DNA of 64,000 nt, taken from Streptomyces sp. NBRC 110028. Its GTDB lineage: Bacteria; Actinomycetota; Actinomycetes; Streptomycetales; Streptomycetaceae. Below are positions 53,401 to 61,408 of this stretch, piece by piece. Numbering within the stretch: position 1 is the stretch's first letter; each line of letters starts with the position of its first letter. The notes beneath the pieces are model-generated. The model saw only the letters and a list, made by a program, of their open reading frames with translations. It was not told the origin of the DNA and searched no databases. The DNA is taken from assembly GCF_001417735.1 (NCBI RefSeq), contig NZ_BBUZ01000025.1:124001-188000 (forward strand). The letters are read 5' to 3'. The translations under genes were made by a program, and so were the position numbers.

Positions 53401-54685
53401 TGCCCGCGCGGAGGCGATCCGAGCCGCCCGCGGCTACGGGCTGACCAAGGCCCAGGCCGAGGGCGTCGCCGACAGCCTCGGCCTGCTGCCGTCGAAGGTG
53501 TCGCTGCTGCTCCAGACCAAGGGCATGGACAGCACGCTGGCGAACCTGATCGCGGTGCAGGCCGAGTTCCACAGGCTGCCCAAGCAGAAGACGATCAAGG
53601 TCGACTCGCTGAGCGACGGCGCACAGAAGAAGCTGCGCAGCCTCGGTTTCACCGTCAAGACTGTCCCGGGCACGCGGCAGATCAAGATCACGGCACCGAC
53701 CGCGGGCGCCCGCAAGAACCTGGACGTGCTGATCGACAAGCTCGGGCAGACCCCGAAGTCGAAGAACGTGAAGGTGTCGGCGCCGACCGCCGCGACGATC
53801 AAGAGCCTGGAGGCCGTGCAGGCGAAGATCCGGGCGACGCCCGGCGCCAAGAGCGTCCGGGTCAGCGCGCCGACGGCGGGTGCCCGCAAGGAGCTGGAGT
53901 CGCTCGGCTTCCGCATCGAGAAGATCCCCGGCTCCAAGGACGTGAAGGTCACGGTCCCCACCGGGGGCCCGAAGAAAGCGGCCGACACGATCCAGGGCCG
54001 CATCAATGCCTTGCGCGGCAAGGAGATCACGGTCACTACCCGGCACGTCTCGATCTTCAGCCAGCTCGCCGAGCAGAACACCAACATCGCTGACGCCATC
54101 GAGAAGCAGGCCGAGGCGCAGGCCCGCGCCGCCAAGCGGCATGCCGACGGCGCGGTGGTCGACTACTTCGTCGACGGCGGGATCACCGGCGGCCAGCGCC
54201 GTGAGCGGCACGTCGCGCAGATCGCCCCGGCCGGGAGCTACCGCATATGGGGTGAGCGGGAGACAGGCGGGGAGGCATATGTACCCCTAGCCGCCGCCAA
54301 GCGCGAGCGCAGCAAGGCCATCGTGGAGACCGTGGTCGACCGGTTCGGCGGCCAGGTCGAGTGGTACGCCAACGGCGGCGTACGAGGCCGGAGCAGCCGT
54401 GACTACAACCCGATGCTCGCCAGCAGCTTCAAGCAGGCTCGCAGTGTCGCGGCCATGGCGGGCGTCGTGCGCTCCTTCGACATCCGCACCGGTAGCGATC
54501 GCGCCCGCACCCGTGTGGTGGACGCCCGTGCCGGCGGACGGGTCCAGGTCGTCGTCGTGCGCGAGCAGCAGCCGCTGATCGGCTCGATGCCGGTCACCGT
54601 CACCGACAGCTCCGCGACCCCCGAGCAGATCGGCAACGAGATGATGCGCACCCTGCGCAACGCGCAGCGGGGCGGGAGAGTGTGA
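50417..54685 (+). CDS. Tail tape measure protein (TP901-type)
   Basis: 1422 residues, GTG start with AAGGAGG upstream. Sets tail length and threads the tube. The N-terminal 90 residues are coiled coil. The TP901-type core (KSGILGQTAGTSLRGIFANL and related) spans about residues 95-300, hydrophobic segments lie near 430-720, and a repeat region lies around 1085-1190. In the repeats, units of about 29 residues share the phrase VSAPTAGARK or close variants four times. By the usual scaling of about 0.15 nm per residue it predicts a tail of roughly 210 nm, so a siphovirus. Confidence 0.88.
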   Translation: MAGFTLTVAMRAEVRDLIAGTRAASAQMRTLGERTDAANRSLARLDANGARLAAQFAALNRSSRAAVGELNRLTARAGAARAALRAAGDDGARSMSRLQRATAGAGRRGLSATNMLAGGALVLGTGEMIEEGNRYQRQMNLFRAVTGATAAQMKRAAVVAQELGNDLTLPTSTSADAAEGMVELSKAGFRADQSIDAVRASLQLAAAADVNAATSAKYLGDIMDQFGLGADQASRASDTLAATANNASGSITDIYYSMRYAGPVANALGVSLQDTAAAVGMLGKSGILGQTAGTSLRGIFANLAAPTPIMKNALRDLGIEAWDAQGRFKGLRTVIDGLSKAEHSMSQKDFAAGVTRAFGKPALSGAVALAHQGTESFDALSMAVRQTGAAASITDSRGEGLAGAMTQLRTQAKQTGIALYEGMAPGLEWVTRLLTRGMAGATPYLTTALDYGRDIATLYGPDLKEATKNGLSGLIDEAKALIGPLTEIGEHSLATGLNLLINAASTLGDVLDNAADGAEPLLKAVAGLGEDGGAAAGTLDIIATVGNVAMDAVSGLSLVLVPVGHLVGGLVSAFGALPAPIQSAALAMLLFRRAQPALTNMANTMTGPVRSGVQSFNQQMRVQQSLAAASGVALSRYGAAWAAVQARVGFLGNMTAAFRSANGAGQTFVGTLNGVGRAAGSGLRSALGGVTNALGGPFGVVMAGVSVGLGLLAARQQKAAQAAAEHQQRISTLTSALRESGGQIDSNVRQQAAQALLDTKTEQGQLTKVMEQAGVPLASLTDAYLGQGTSLDALQKQLQATADKHKVWKDVAAGKATVQDYSEVGQQYKDAADALGSVKGEMAESVKNAKEFARATKGAGDGTSAYDRLKAAVGGLADETADADTRTRSLKSALDLLSGGQISLQAAKAKVNSAVLDLQEGSKSVNRGQGYGGKQLVNEDKTLNTTTRNGQQLYTQLTALSDAAADASVATYDLAIRNGESLPAALAKARGEMSRARAEAIRAARGYGLTKAQAEGVADSLGLLPSKVSLLLQTKGMDSTLANLIAVQAEFHRLPKQKTIKVDSLSDGAQKKLRSLGFTVKTVPGTRQIKITAPTAGARKNLDVLIDKLGQTPKSKNVKVSAPTAATIKSLEAVQAKIRATPGAKSVRVSAPTAGARKELESLGFRIEKIPGSKDVKVTVPTGGPKKAADTIQGRINALRGKEITVTTRHVSIFSQLAEQNTNIADAIEKQAEAQARAAKRHADGAVVDYFVDGGITGGQRRERHVAQIAPAGSYRIWGERETGGEAYVPLAAAKRERSKAIVETVVDRFGGQVEWYANGGVRGRSSRDYNPMLASSFKQARSVAAMAGVVRSFDIRTGSDRARTRVVDARAGGRVQVVVVREQQPLIGSMPVTVTDSSATPEQIGNEMMRTLRNAQRGGRV

Positions 54686-55641
54686 TGACCACAGCACCGA
54701 ACAAGCACAGCCGTCCCGAACTGGCCCCGTGGCAGTACGAGATCGGCGGTGTCGTCCTGGGCACCGGCAGTTACGTCCCGATAGGGAACGTCGAAGGGCT
54801 CGGATCACCCGGCACCCGCCCGCAGGACGCCGACAACTCCAACAGCGACGGCACCTCACCGGGCCGGGACTTCTACGGCCCGCGCCCCCTGCGCTTCGAG
54901 GCGGGCATCAAGACGCCCGGAGACCCGGTGAAGGCCGCCGAGATCCTCGCCCGGCTGGAGCGGGCGCTGGACACCCCCGACGCCCGTACCAATCCCGACG
55001 GCCGTCACGTCCTGCGAGGCAGGTGGCCCGGGCATGCAACGCGCCGCATGTACGGGCGACTTCGGCGTATGGAGGCGACCAGCACAGCCAACGCGGTGCA
55101 CGGGTGGATACCCCTCGACATCGAATTTGTCGGCCTGGACGACCCTCGCTGGTACGACGACGAGCTGTCGAAGCTGACGCTCGGCCTGGACCAGGCCGCC
55201 CGCCCCCGCAGCGGGGACTGGACCGTCGATGAGGCAATGGGCCGACCCGCCGCCTGCCGCCGCCCGGCCGACCAGGACCACTACCCGGCCGACGACCGCC
55301 CCGGCTGGGTCACTAACCACGGCGACGTGCCGACCTACCCGAGCCTGCGCGTGCACGGCCCGGTCACCGACCCACGCATCTGGAACACCGTCACCCGCCG
55401 CGTCCTCGAACTCGACCTGTCGCTGCGCGACGGCGAGTGGGTGGAGATGGAGACCCGGCCCGGCACCTGCTGGGCGCTGCGCAACGGCACCGTCAACGTC
55501 GCCAACGACCTCAGCCCCGCCTCCCGTCTCGACCTGTTCACCCTGCCGCCCGGACGGTCCGAGATCGCGTGGAGCGCGAACGACCCGTCCGGCACCGCGC
55601 GCCTCGAGGTGGCGTGGCGGTCGGCGTACACCACTCTGTGA
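54685..55641 (+). CDS. Distal tail protein
   Basis: 318 residues starting at the ATG that overlaps the tape measure stop. It follows the tape measure and precedes other baseplate proteins. The N-terminus (WQYEIGGVVLGTGSYVPIGNVEGLG) and the galectin-like C-terminal part (LSPASRLDLFTLPPGRSEIAWSANDPSG) fit a Dit-like protein that joins the tube to the tail tip. Confidence 0.68.
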   Translation: MTTAPNKHSRPELAPWQYEIGGVVLGTGSYVPIGNVEGLGSPGTRPQDADNSNSDGTSPGRDFYGPRPLRFEAGIKTPGDPVKAAEILARLERALDTPDARTNPDGRHVLRGRWPGHATRRMYGRLRRMEATSTANAVHGWIPLDIEFVGLDDPRWYDDELSKLTLGLDQAARPRSGDWTVDEAMGRPAACRRPADQDHYPADDRPGWVTNHGDVPTYPSLRVHGPVTDPRIWNTVTRRVLELDLSLRDGEWVEMETRPGTCWALRNGTVNVANDLSPASRLDLFTLPPGRSEIAWSANDPSGTARLEVAWRSAYTTL

Positions 55642-55653
55642 ACGGAGAGACTC

Positions 55654-56580
55654 GTGACGCTGCAACCCCCGATGATGGTGCGCGGGGCCGACCACTCCGC
55701 CCGCGCGATGCGCCTGATGATCCGCGACCTGGCCCGAGGCCGGCAGGGTGTCGCGGGCGGTGAGGACCTGAAGGTTCGCCCCCTGGAGACGCCGGGCCCC
55801 GGTGTCCGCGTCGGCGATGGCTCTGCTCTGATCCACGGTGTCCGGCCGTGGCAAGGGGCCTACACCCAGTCCAACATCGGCGACACCGTGGTCGACGTGC
55901 CGCCGACCGGGCCGGTCGCCCGCACCGACCTGCTCGTGCTGCGCATCGAGGACCCGGAGTTCGAAGGCGACCGTGACCCGCGCCGCCAGGAGATCGGCTA
56001 CTTCCACCTCATCCAGAACATCGGCGCGCAGGACACCACCGCGCTGCGGGAGATGACCGCGATCCCGCTCGCCCGCCTCACCATCCCCCGGAACACCGCG
56101 ACCATCACCGCCGAGATGATCACGGATCTGCGGCGGCTGGCCAACCCGCGCACCGAGCGCACGCTGCGCACCGTGCACCCGACCACCACGGAGAAGGTGC
56201 CCGGCAAGCACGGTCAGTGGGCGGCCTGGCCCAAGGAAGCCGCCTGGGATCTCGACATCCCCGCATGGGCGACGGAGGCCGCCATCGTCGTCACCCTGTC
56301 CGGCCTGCGTGCCGAAGCGGGACCGGTCTACGCCGAGCTGCGCACCCGGCTCGGAGAGCGCGCCGCGAAGCCGACCGTCGTGGACGACGACGGCACCACC
56401 ACCCGCCGCTCCTCCGTGACCCTGGCCGACACGCTCGCCGTGCCGCCCACCTACCGGGGCACCCGCCAGCACCTGGCCGTCGAGATCAACCAGAACGACA
56501 AGTACGGCGACGGCGACCTGACCGTGGCCAAGGGCACGACGGTCACGCTCGACGTCGCGTTCACGGAAGGGCCTGCGTGA
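55654..56580 (+). CDS. Minor tail/baseplate protein
   Basis: 308 residues, GTG start. Beta-rich N-terminal half (IHGVRPWQGAYTQSNIGDTVVDVP, then LLVLRIEDPEFEGDR) and a C-terminal carbohydrate-module-like sandwich (RQHLAVEINQNDKYGDGDLTV). Similar proteins occur in Streptomyces phage tail tips. The precise role is not known to me. Overlaps the next start by 4 bases. Confidence 0.6.
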   Translation: MTLQPPMMVRGADHSARAMRLMIRDLARGRQGVAGGEDLKVRPLETPGPGVRVGDGSALIHGVRPWQGAYTQSNIGDTVVDVPPTGPVARTDLLVLRIEDPEFEGDRDPRRQEIGYFHLIQNIGAQDTTALREMTAIPLARLTIPRNTATITAEMITDLRRLANPRTERTLRTVHPTTTEKVPGKHGQWAAWPKEAAWDLDIPAWATEAAIVVTLSGLRAEAGPVYAELRTRLGERAAKPTVVDDDGTTTRRSSVTLADTLAVPPTYRGTRQHLAVEINQNDKYGDGDLTVAKGTTVTLDVAFTEGPA

Positions 56581-57686
56581 CGATGGCCGACTACCGCTAC
56601 ATCATCGCGCGGGCCGCGACCGGCGACGTTCTGCACTGGAACCTGCCGCTGAGCGAGGTCGAGTACGGCCCGGAGATATCCGGACCCGGCTCGTTGAAGG
56701 CCACTCTGCCGACCGCGTTCCGCCGCTCCCTTGGTGACGCCCTCGACGCCGGCGACACCGTGCTCCTCGTCGAGCGCAACGCCCGCCTCGACTGGGGCGG
56801 GCTGCTGTGGCGCGCCGAACCGGAGGGCAACACCCTGCCCGTCGAAGCCTCCGGGTTCACGAGCTACCTCCACCGCCGCTTCGACCTGCACGGCAACCTC
56901 GACGGACGCGGCCCGTACATCGAAGCGGACCCGTGCGAGGTGATCCGCGATGTCTGGGCCTACGCACAGGCCCAGCCGGACGGCGACCTCGGCGTGGTCG
57001 TGGACGACACGAAGTCCAAGGCGAAGACCGGCACCGCGAAAGACCCGTACAGCACCTCCAAGACCGACCCGCGCAACCTCGGCGAGATCGTGGACGAGAT
57101 GGCCGAGATCGATGACGGCCTGGAGTGGTCGGAGACCGTGGCATGGCGCGGGCGCCGCGCCGAGCGTCGCATCATCCTCGGTGCGCCGCGCCTTGGCCGA
57201 CGCCGCGAGGACCTGACGTTCACGACCGGCGCCAACGTGGTCGGCACCCCGCACGTCATCAAGGACGCCGACTCCTACGCCCAGTGGGTCATCGGCCTGG
57301 GCGCGGGCGAGGGCAAGAAGCGCAAGGTCGTCGTGGACGGCGTGCGCAACGGCCGCCTGCGCCTGGAACACCGGCTGGAGACGAGCGAGAAGGACGAGGC
57401 GAAGCTGAAGCAGCGGGCGCGCCGTGAACGGCTGGCCCGCCAGGTCCTGCCCTCGTTGACTGAGCTGGAGATCATCGACCACCCGGCGGCCCCGATCCAC
57501 GCGTTGCGCATCGGGGACGACGTGCGGATCCGCCTGTTCGAGCCGCACACCGAGTACGACGGCTGGTGCCGGATCGTCGGCTGGACGGTGCGGCCCGGCG
57601 AGGGCGAGACGGCCGAGCGCGTGACGTTGAAGCTGGAGCGCACCAACAAGCCCGAGGACGAGACGGGCGAGGATGAGGAGCAGTAG
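56577..57686 (+). CDS. Tail tip (Tal/Siphovirus_ReqiPepy6-like) protein
   Basis: 369 residues. The N-terminal pattern (GDVLHWNLPLSEVEYGPEISGPGSLKATLP) with LLVERNARLDWGGLLWR and a later PLGRRREDLTFTTGANV-like block matches gp37-like tail tip proteins of actinophages. The start is GTG 56577 overlapping the preceding stop; ATG 56583 is an alternative. Confidence 0.65.
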   Translation: MTMADYRYIIARAATGDVLHWNLPLSEVEYGPEISGPGSLKATLPTAFRRSLGDALDAGDTVLLVERNARLDWGGLLWRAEPEGNTLPVEASGFTSYLHRRFDLHGNLDGRGPYIEADPCEVIRDVWAYAQAQPDGDLGVVVDDTKSKAKTGTAKDPYSTSKTDPRNLGEIVDEMAEIDDGLEWSETVAWRGRRAERRIILGAPRLGRRREDLTFTTGANVVGTPHVIKDADSYAQWVIGLGAGEGKKRKVVVDGVRNGRLRLEHRLETSEKDEAKLKQRARRERLARQVLPSLTELEIIDHPAAPIHALRIGDDVRIRLFEPHTEYDGWCRIVGWTVRPGEGETAERVTLKLERTNKPEDETGEDEEQ

Positions 57687-58124
57687 GTGCCGGACACGAT
57701 CGCCGACCTCGGCCGCCGACTGGCCAAGCTGGAGAAGCGGGTCGTCACCCTGGAGCGCGCCCGCAGCGCGCCGTACCCGGAGTGGCGCGACCTTCCGCTG
57801 ACCGGCGACACCACCGTCCCCGACGAGGAGCAGCCGCCGCAGTTCCGCGCCAACCCCTGGGACACGACCGAATTCTGCGGCCGTATCGGACTGGCGAGCG
57901 GCCGGGCCTCCGACGAGCAACTGGTCGCGCTGCTGCCCGAGGGGTACTGGCCGGAAGCCCCGCGCACGGTCGATGTCGCCTCCGACGCGGCACGCCGCAG
58001 CCTCCAGCTCGACATCGACCCCAAGGGCCTGGTGCGGCTGCGCGTCCAGGGCGGCGGCAGCGTCCGCGCGTCCTGGATCAGCCTCGACAGCACATCGTTC
58101 CGGACCGACCGCGCCGACACCTGA
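57687..58124 (+). CDS. Small minor tail protein
   Basis: 145 residues, GTG start directly after the preceding stop. A short coiled coil at the start (LGRRLAKLEKRVVTLERARS) and a beta-rich rest. The coiled coil may trimerise a tail-tip fibre. No recognised family. Confidence 0.55.
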   Translation: MPDTIADLGRRLAKLEKRVVTLERARSAPYPEWRDLPLTGDTTVPDEEQPPQFRANPWDTTEFCGRIGLASGRASDEQLVALLPEGYWPEAPRTVDVASDAARRSLQLDIDPKGLVRLRVQGGGSVRASWISLDSTSFRTDRADT

Positions 58125-58272
58125 CCGGCTGCGCACCCCGGCCAACGGCCGGTGTGCCGCCGGTAGCATGACGCCTGGGTGACCCTCCACCCGCTTCGCA
58201 CTCCCGAGGGACCGGACCGCCGAGGCGGCCACGGCCGACTGCCATCCGGCGCAGGGGAGAAGGACGAAGCGC

Positions 58273-59472
58273 GTGGCTACACCGCTGAGCGCGGACAGGT
58301 TCCTGTCCGTGCTGAAGAGCGCCGGGCTCGGCGTGGTCGAGCACGGCAAATGGCGCACCCACAACCGGAACACCCACGGCAACTGGGGCCCCGCGAACGG
58401 GGTCATGATCCACCACACCGGGCCGTACAGCTCCGAGAAGGACATGGTGGAGCTGTGCCGCGTCGGCTACCAGGATCTCCCAGGCCCCCTGTGCCATGGC
58501 GTCATCGACCAGTCCGGGACGATCCACCTGGTCGGCTACGGCCGGACCAACCATGCCGGCATGGGGGACACCGACGTCCTGCTCGCGGTCATCGCGGAGA
58601 AGACGGACCTCCCGCGCGACAACGAAGCGGATACCGACGGCAACCGCCACTTCTACGGCTTCGAGTGCATCAACACCGGGAGTCAGCCGTGGCCGGCGGC
58701 CCAGCTCGACGCGATGGCGCGGGCGGCGGCGGCCATCTGCCGTGCGCACGGCTGGAACGAGCACTCCGTCATCGGCCACAAGGAGTGGCAGCCGGGGAAG
58801 CCGGACCCGGGCGGCATCGACATGGACGACTTCCGCGCCCGGGTCGCCCGGCACCTCAAGGACGGCGGTAAGCCGAAGCCCGACCCGAAGCCGAAGCCCA
58901 AGCCCAAGCCGGACCCGAAGCCGACACCGAAGTACGCGGCGTACCCGGGCAAGCAGTTCTTCCGCGAGGGCCGCTCCTCCCCGGTGATCGCCGCGATGGC
59001 GAAGCGGCTGATCGCTGAGGGCTGCGACTCCTACGCCAGGCCGCCCGGCCCGGTGTGGAACGACGCGCACCGCCGCTCGTATGCGGCCTACCAGATCAAG
59101 CGCGGCCACCACGGCGCCGATGCCGACGGCATTCCCGGCCCGCAGACGTGGGCGGACCTGCGCGTCCCGCACCAGGCCGGTGCCGCCGACCCGACCCCCA
59201 CCACCCCGAACCAGGAGCACGACCCGATGCCGCAGGCCCTTGCCGATGTCGCCGAGCGCACCGTTGCCACCTACCTCCAGGCGCTGTTGGGCCTGATGGC
59301 AGCCTCCAGCACGACGGACATGGTGTCGCTGTCGGCGTGGCAGGCCGCCGCGGTCTCCGCCATACCGGCCGCGCTCAGCGCGTTGAAGTCCACCCTCGGC
59401 ACCGTCCTGGGCAGGCCCGGAACGGCCTCGTGGCTGCCGATGAAGCGCGACCCGGCTACACCCCAGCACTGA
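58273..59472 (+). CDS. Endolysin: N-acetylmuramoyl-L-alanine amidase with PG-binding domain and holin-like tail
   Basis: 399 residues. Amidase-2/PGRP-type domain, residues about 25-190: zinc-site His in VMIHHTGPYS (H47/H48) and H169 in VIGHKEWQPG, with E131 near the active site. A Pro/Lys/Asp-rich linker (KPKPDPKPKPKPK, about 197-216) is followed by a peptidoglycan-binding domain (residues about 225-300, REGRSSPVIAAMAKRLI). The last 80 residues look like a small r1t-type holin, see the nested feature at 59227. It cleaves the amide bond between muramic acid and the stem peptide at lysis. Confidence 0.85.
   Translation: MATPLSADRFLSVLKSAGLGVVEHGKWRTHNRNTHGNWGPANGVMIHHTGPYSSEKDMVELCRVGYQDLPGPLCHGVIDQSGTIHLVGYGRTNHAGMGDTDVLLAVIAEKTDLPRDNEADTDGNRHFYGFECINTGSQPWPAAQLDAMARAAAAICRAHGWNEHSVIGHKEWQPGKPDPGGIDMDDFRARVARHLKDGGKPKPDPKPKPKPKPDPKPTPKYAAYPGKQFFREGRSSPVIAAMAKRLIAEGCDSYARPPGPVWNDAHRRSYAAYQIKRGHHGADADGIPGPQTWADLRVPHQAGAADPTPTTPNQEHDPMPQALADVAERTVATYLQALLGLMAASSTTDMVSLSAWQAAAVSAIPAALSALKSTLGTVLGRPGTASWLPMKRDPATPQH
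59227..59472 (+). CDS. Nested holin (r1t-like) from an internal in-frame start
   Basis: An ATG at 59227, in frame with the endolysin, has AGGAG at 59213-59217 with good spacing. The 81-residue product contains two hydrophobic helices (VATYLQALLGLMAASS and AWQAAAVSAIPAALSALKS) like r1t/phi29-type actinophage holins. So the endolysin gene may also produce a separate holin, or the protein is a natural fusion. The internal start is inference from the ribosome binding site. Confidence 0.55.
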   Translation: MPQALADVAERTVATYLQALLGLMAASSTTDMVSLSAWQAAAVSAIPAALSALKSTLGTVLGRPGTASWLPMKRDPATPQH

Positions 59473-59502
59473 CCACCGGGCAGCGAGAGGAAGGAGGAGA
59501 TC

Positions 59503-59748
59503 GTGCCCGAAGGACAGGTCGCACTCGCCCTGGCGGAGCTGCGCCAGGCGCTGGAGGTCGGATTCGCTCGTATCGACGGACAGTTGGCGCTGCTCGTCCA
59601 GCGCAGCGACCAAACGGACAAGGCCCTGGAGGACCTGGAGGAAAGGGTGAGCGCGCTGGAGAAGACCAGATGGCCGCTGCCGACCCTCGCCGTACTGGCC
59701 AGCATCACCGCAGTGGTGCTCACCGCCTTCAGCCTGACCCGTGGCTGA
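59503..59748 (+). CDS. Small membrane protein with coiled coil, putative second holin/spanin-like
   Basis: 81 residues, GTG start with GAAAGGAGGA upstream. A charged coiled coil (LVQRSDQTDKALEDLEERVSALEK) precedes one C-terminal membrane helix (LPTLAVLASITAVVLTAFSL). It follows the endolysin/holin gene by 30 bases. Two membrane proteins at the end of the lysis cassette are common. Confidence 0.65.
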   Translation: MPEGQVALALAELRQALEVGFARIDGQLALLVQRSDQTDKALEDLEERVSALEKTRWPLPTLAVLASITAVVLTAFSLTRG

Positions 59749-59776
59749 GACGAACACCCAGGCTGTCAAGAGGTGT

Positions 59777-59798
59777 TGTCCGACAGCGCGCATAGCGT
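59777..59798 (+). promoter_or_regulatory. Phage-module repeat site 2 (TGTCCGACAGC ... TAGCGT)
   Basis: Same 11-base and 6-base blocks with the same 5-base gap as at 47019-47040. Here it precedes the recombinase-like gene by 32 bases and follows the lysis genes, again at the start of a likely transcription unit. Confidence 0.4.
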
Positions 59799-59830
59799 GA
59801 GGGCGCACTTGTTCCTGCGGCCTGGGGGTC

Positions 59831-60280
59831 ATGATGGATACGACACACCTGCTCGTCACTGACCTGGAGGTGGACACCGCGCTCGCGAACCCGGCGGTGC
59901 CGGCCGCCGTTCGCGCGGTGTGGCAGCTGCTCTGGGAGTCGGAGGTTCGGCTGGATGAGGTTCTGGCGTTCGACGTGCCGGATGCGGAGCTGGATGACTG
60001 CCTGGTCGTCATCCGGCACGCGAAGGAAGGCGGCGTCTACGAGGCCGGGATCACCGTGTCGGCGGCCAACGCGCTGCGCGAGCTGATCGGGGCCCGCACG
60101 GACGGACCGCTGTTCACGCTGGGAGGGCGGCGGCTGACCAAGGGCGAGGTGGCGACCGCCTTCCGGGAGGTGACCGGCGGGCGCACCATCCACGCCCTGC
60201 GGTTCACGCGCCGGAGGAAGGAGCAGGGCTCGACCCGGCTCAGCTCCACCGCCGACCAGCCTGAGGGCAAGACCGCGTAG
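59831..60280 (+). CDS. Small protein resembling a tyrosine-recombinase catalytic domain
   Basis: 149 residues. The pattern of a tyrosine recombinase C-terminal half can be followed: a DEVLAFDVPDAELDDCLVVIRHAKEGG beta hairpin with a Lys, GPLFTLGGRRLTKGEV, then HALRFTRRRK as the H-x-x-R box. The N-terminal core-binding domain is absent and no tyrosine nucleophile follows the H-x-x-R box. It may be a regulatory or accessory relative or a degraded integrase; its intact small size and position suggest a kept gene. Confidence 0.5.
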   Translation: MMDTTHLLVTDLEVDTALANPAVPAAVRAVWQLLWESEVRLDEVLAFDVPDAELDDCLVVIRHAKEGGVYEAGITVSAANALRELIGARTDGPLFTLGGRRLTKGEVATAFREVTGGRTIHALRFTRRRKEQGSTRLSSTADQPEGKTA

Positions 60281-60292
60281 CGCGCGGCAACG

Positions 60293-60324
60293 CACACGGC
60301 CCCCGCCGAAGCGGGGGCCGTGTG
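60293..60324. terminator. Strong terminator after the late gene module
   Basis: A perfect 14-bp inverted repeat (CACACGGCCCCCGC at 60293-60306, complement at 60311-60324) with loop CGAA. It divides the late module from the early/recombination genes. Confidence 0.8.
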
Positions 60325-60433
60325 GCCTCTTGGAGAAAGACCGCCGTCACCATAGCAGTGACCGCCGCGCCCGCCGGCGTACGCGTACGGCTACGCTGCC
60401 CTCTGCATCCAGGGCAGACACCGGAGGACGGGG

Positions 60434-61006
60434 ATGAGTCGGGGCAAGCCGTATCTGGTCGGGCACCAGGAGTTCGCCGCGCTGTACCGCGTCGATCCGA
60501 AGCAGGTCGCGCAGTGGCTGTCCCCGAGCCGCGGCAGCGTTCTCGATCCGGAGACCGCCATCGTCGTCAGCGGGGTGCGGTACTGGCCGCTTGGCTTCGC
60601 GGCCGGGTGGGGAGCGACCACGGCGCGGTTCCGGCAGGTCGACCTGGACGTGAAGGCACGGATCATCGCGGAGCAGGGCGAGGGCTGGGAGCCGGGCCTG
60701 GGCGATGAGCTGCCGCCGATCGTCGGCCAGCAGGAGATCGTCGAGCTGTTCCACCTGCCCGCCCAGGGCAACTTGGCGACGACCATCGCGACAGGGCGGT
60801 TCCCGGAGCATGACTGGCTGTTGTCCGGGTCGATGCTCTGGATGCTGGACACCGTCCTCGACGCCGTCCCCAAGCTCCGCGAGAGCGCGCGGAGCCTGCC
60901 CTGGGACGTGGACGAAGAGGTCGTCGCAGCCCTGCGCGACGGCACCTACGACGGGCCCGGCAGTCGCGTGCTGACCCGAGGCCGCCACGCCCGAAAGGCC
61001 CTCTGA
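60434..61006 (+). CDS. Phage regulator with two helix-turn-helix-like modules
   Basis: 190 residues. Two tandem segments share a layout: VGHQEFAALYRVDPKQVAQWL at residues 9-29 and VGQQEIVELFHLPAQGNLATTI at about 97-118, each followed by a short wing. They resemble excisionase/MerR-like winged helices, and the tandem may bind two half-sites. It is the first gene after the terminator, so it could control the RecT-exonuclease operon. A -10-like TACGCT occurs about 45 bases upstream. Confidence 0.55.
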   Translation: MSRGKPYLVGHQEFAALYRVDPKQVAQWLSPSRGSVLDPETAIVVSGVRYWPLGFAAGWGATTARFRQVDLDVKARIIAEQGEGWEPGLGDELPPIVGQQEIVELFHLPAQGNLATTIATGRFPEHDWLLSGSMLWMLDTVLDAVPKLRESARSLPWDVDEEVVAALRDGTYDGPGSRVLTRGRHARKAL

Positions 61007-61096
61007 CCTGCGCAAACACTGTACTTAGCCCCGAATTGCGAATAAGATATAAGTAATCCCCGCTACGGGGGTCCGCAGTTCACCAAGGAGGCAGCA

Positions 61097-61300
61097 GTGC
61101 AGTTCACCGCCACACCGGACGGCGGCGAGATCGTGGCCATGGATGCCCGAGAGGCTCTGGTTCTCGAAGGGGCCCTCTCGCTCTACGTCCTCAAGCATCC
61201 CGACTCCAACGTCGCCGTCGATGCCCTGCGAGCCGCATCGGCGGCCAACGAGGCCCGTGAGGCACGCATGGAGGAAGCGGCCGATCGGGCCTCGGTCTGA
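61097..61300 (+). CDS. Small acidic helical phage protein
   Basis: 67 residues, GTG start with AAGGAGG at good spacing. A beta hairpin start and a long helical part (DAREALVLEGALSLYVLKH, then ALRAASAANEAREARMEEA). No recognised function. Confidence 0.6.
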   Translation: MQFTATPDGGEIVAMDAREALVLEGALSLYVLKHPDSNVAVDALRAASAANEAREARMEEAADRASV

Positions 61301-61408
61301 CCTCGGGCTGAGTGTGTGAAGTCGCGCCTGTAATCGGTGGGGTTGATCATCTGCCCGTCGACCCACAAGATAGGTGACATTCTTGAAAGAAGTCACCAGG
61401 GGGTGGGT

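Noticed and set aside
50249..54211. 1320-codon minus-strand open frame opposite the tape measure gene
   Set aside because: It is the complement of a strongly coding, domain-bearing plus-strand gene. Long antisense frames are expected in very GC-rich DNA. Its composition is low-complexity Arg/Gly/Val.
56451..58445. Long minus-strand frames opposite tail genes (also 58078-60012 and 61025-63988)
   Set aside because: Same reason: antisense shadows with no motifs and no ribosome binding sites, opposite well-supported phage genes.
58870..58935. Repetitive AAGCCGAAGCCC-type sequence
   Set aside because: It encodes the Lys-Pro-Asp linker of the endolysin; not a CRISPR or mobile repeat.
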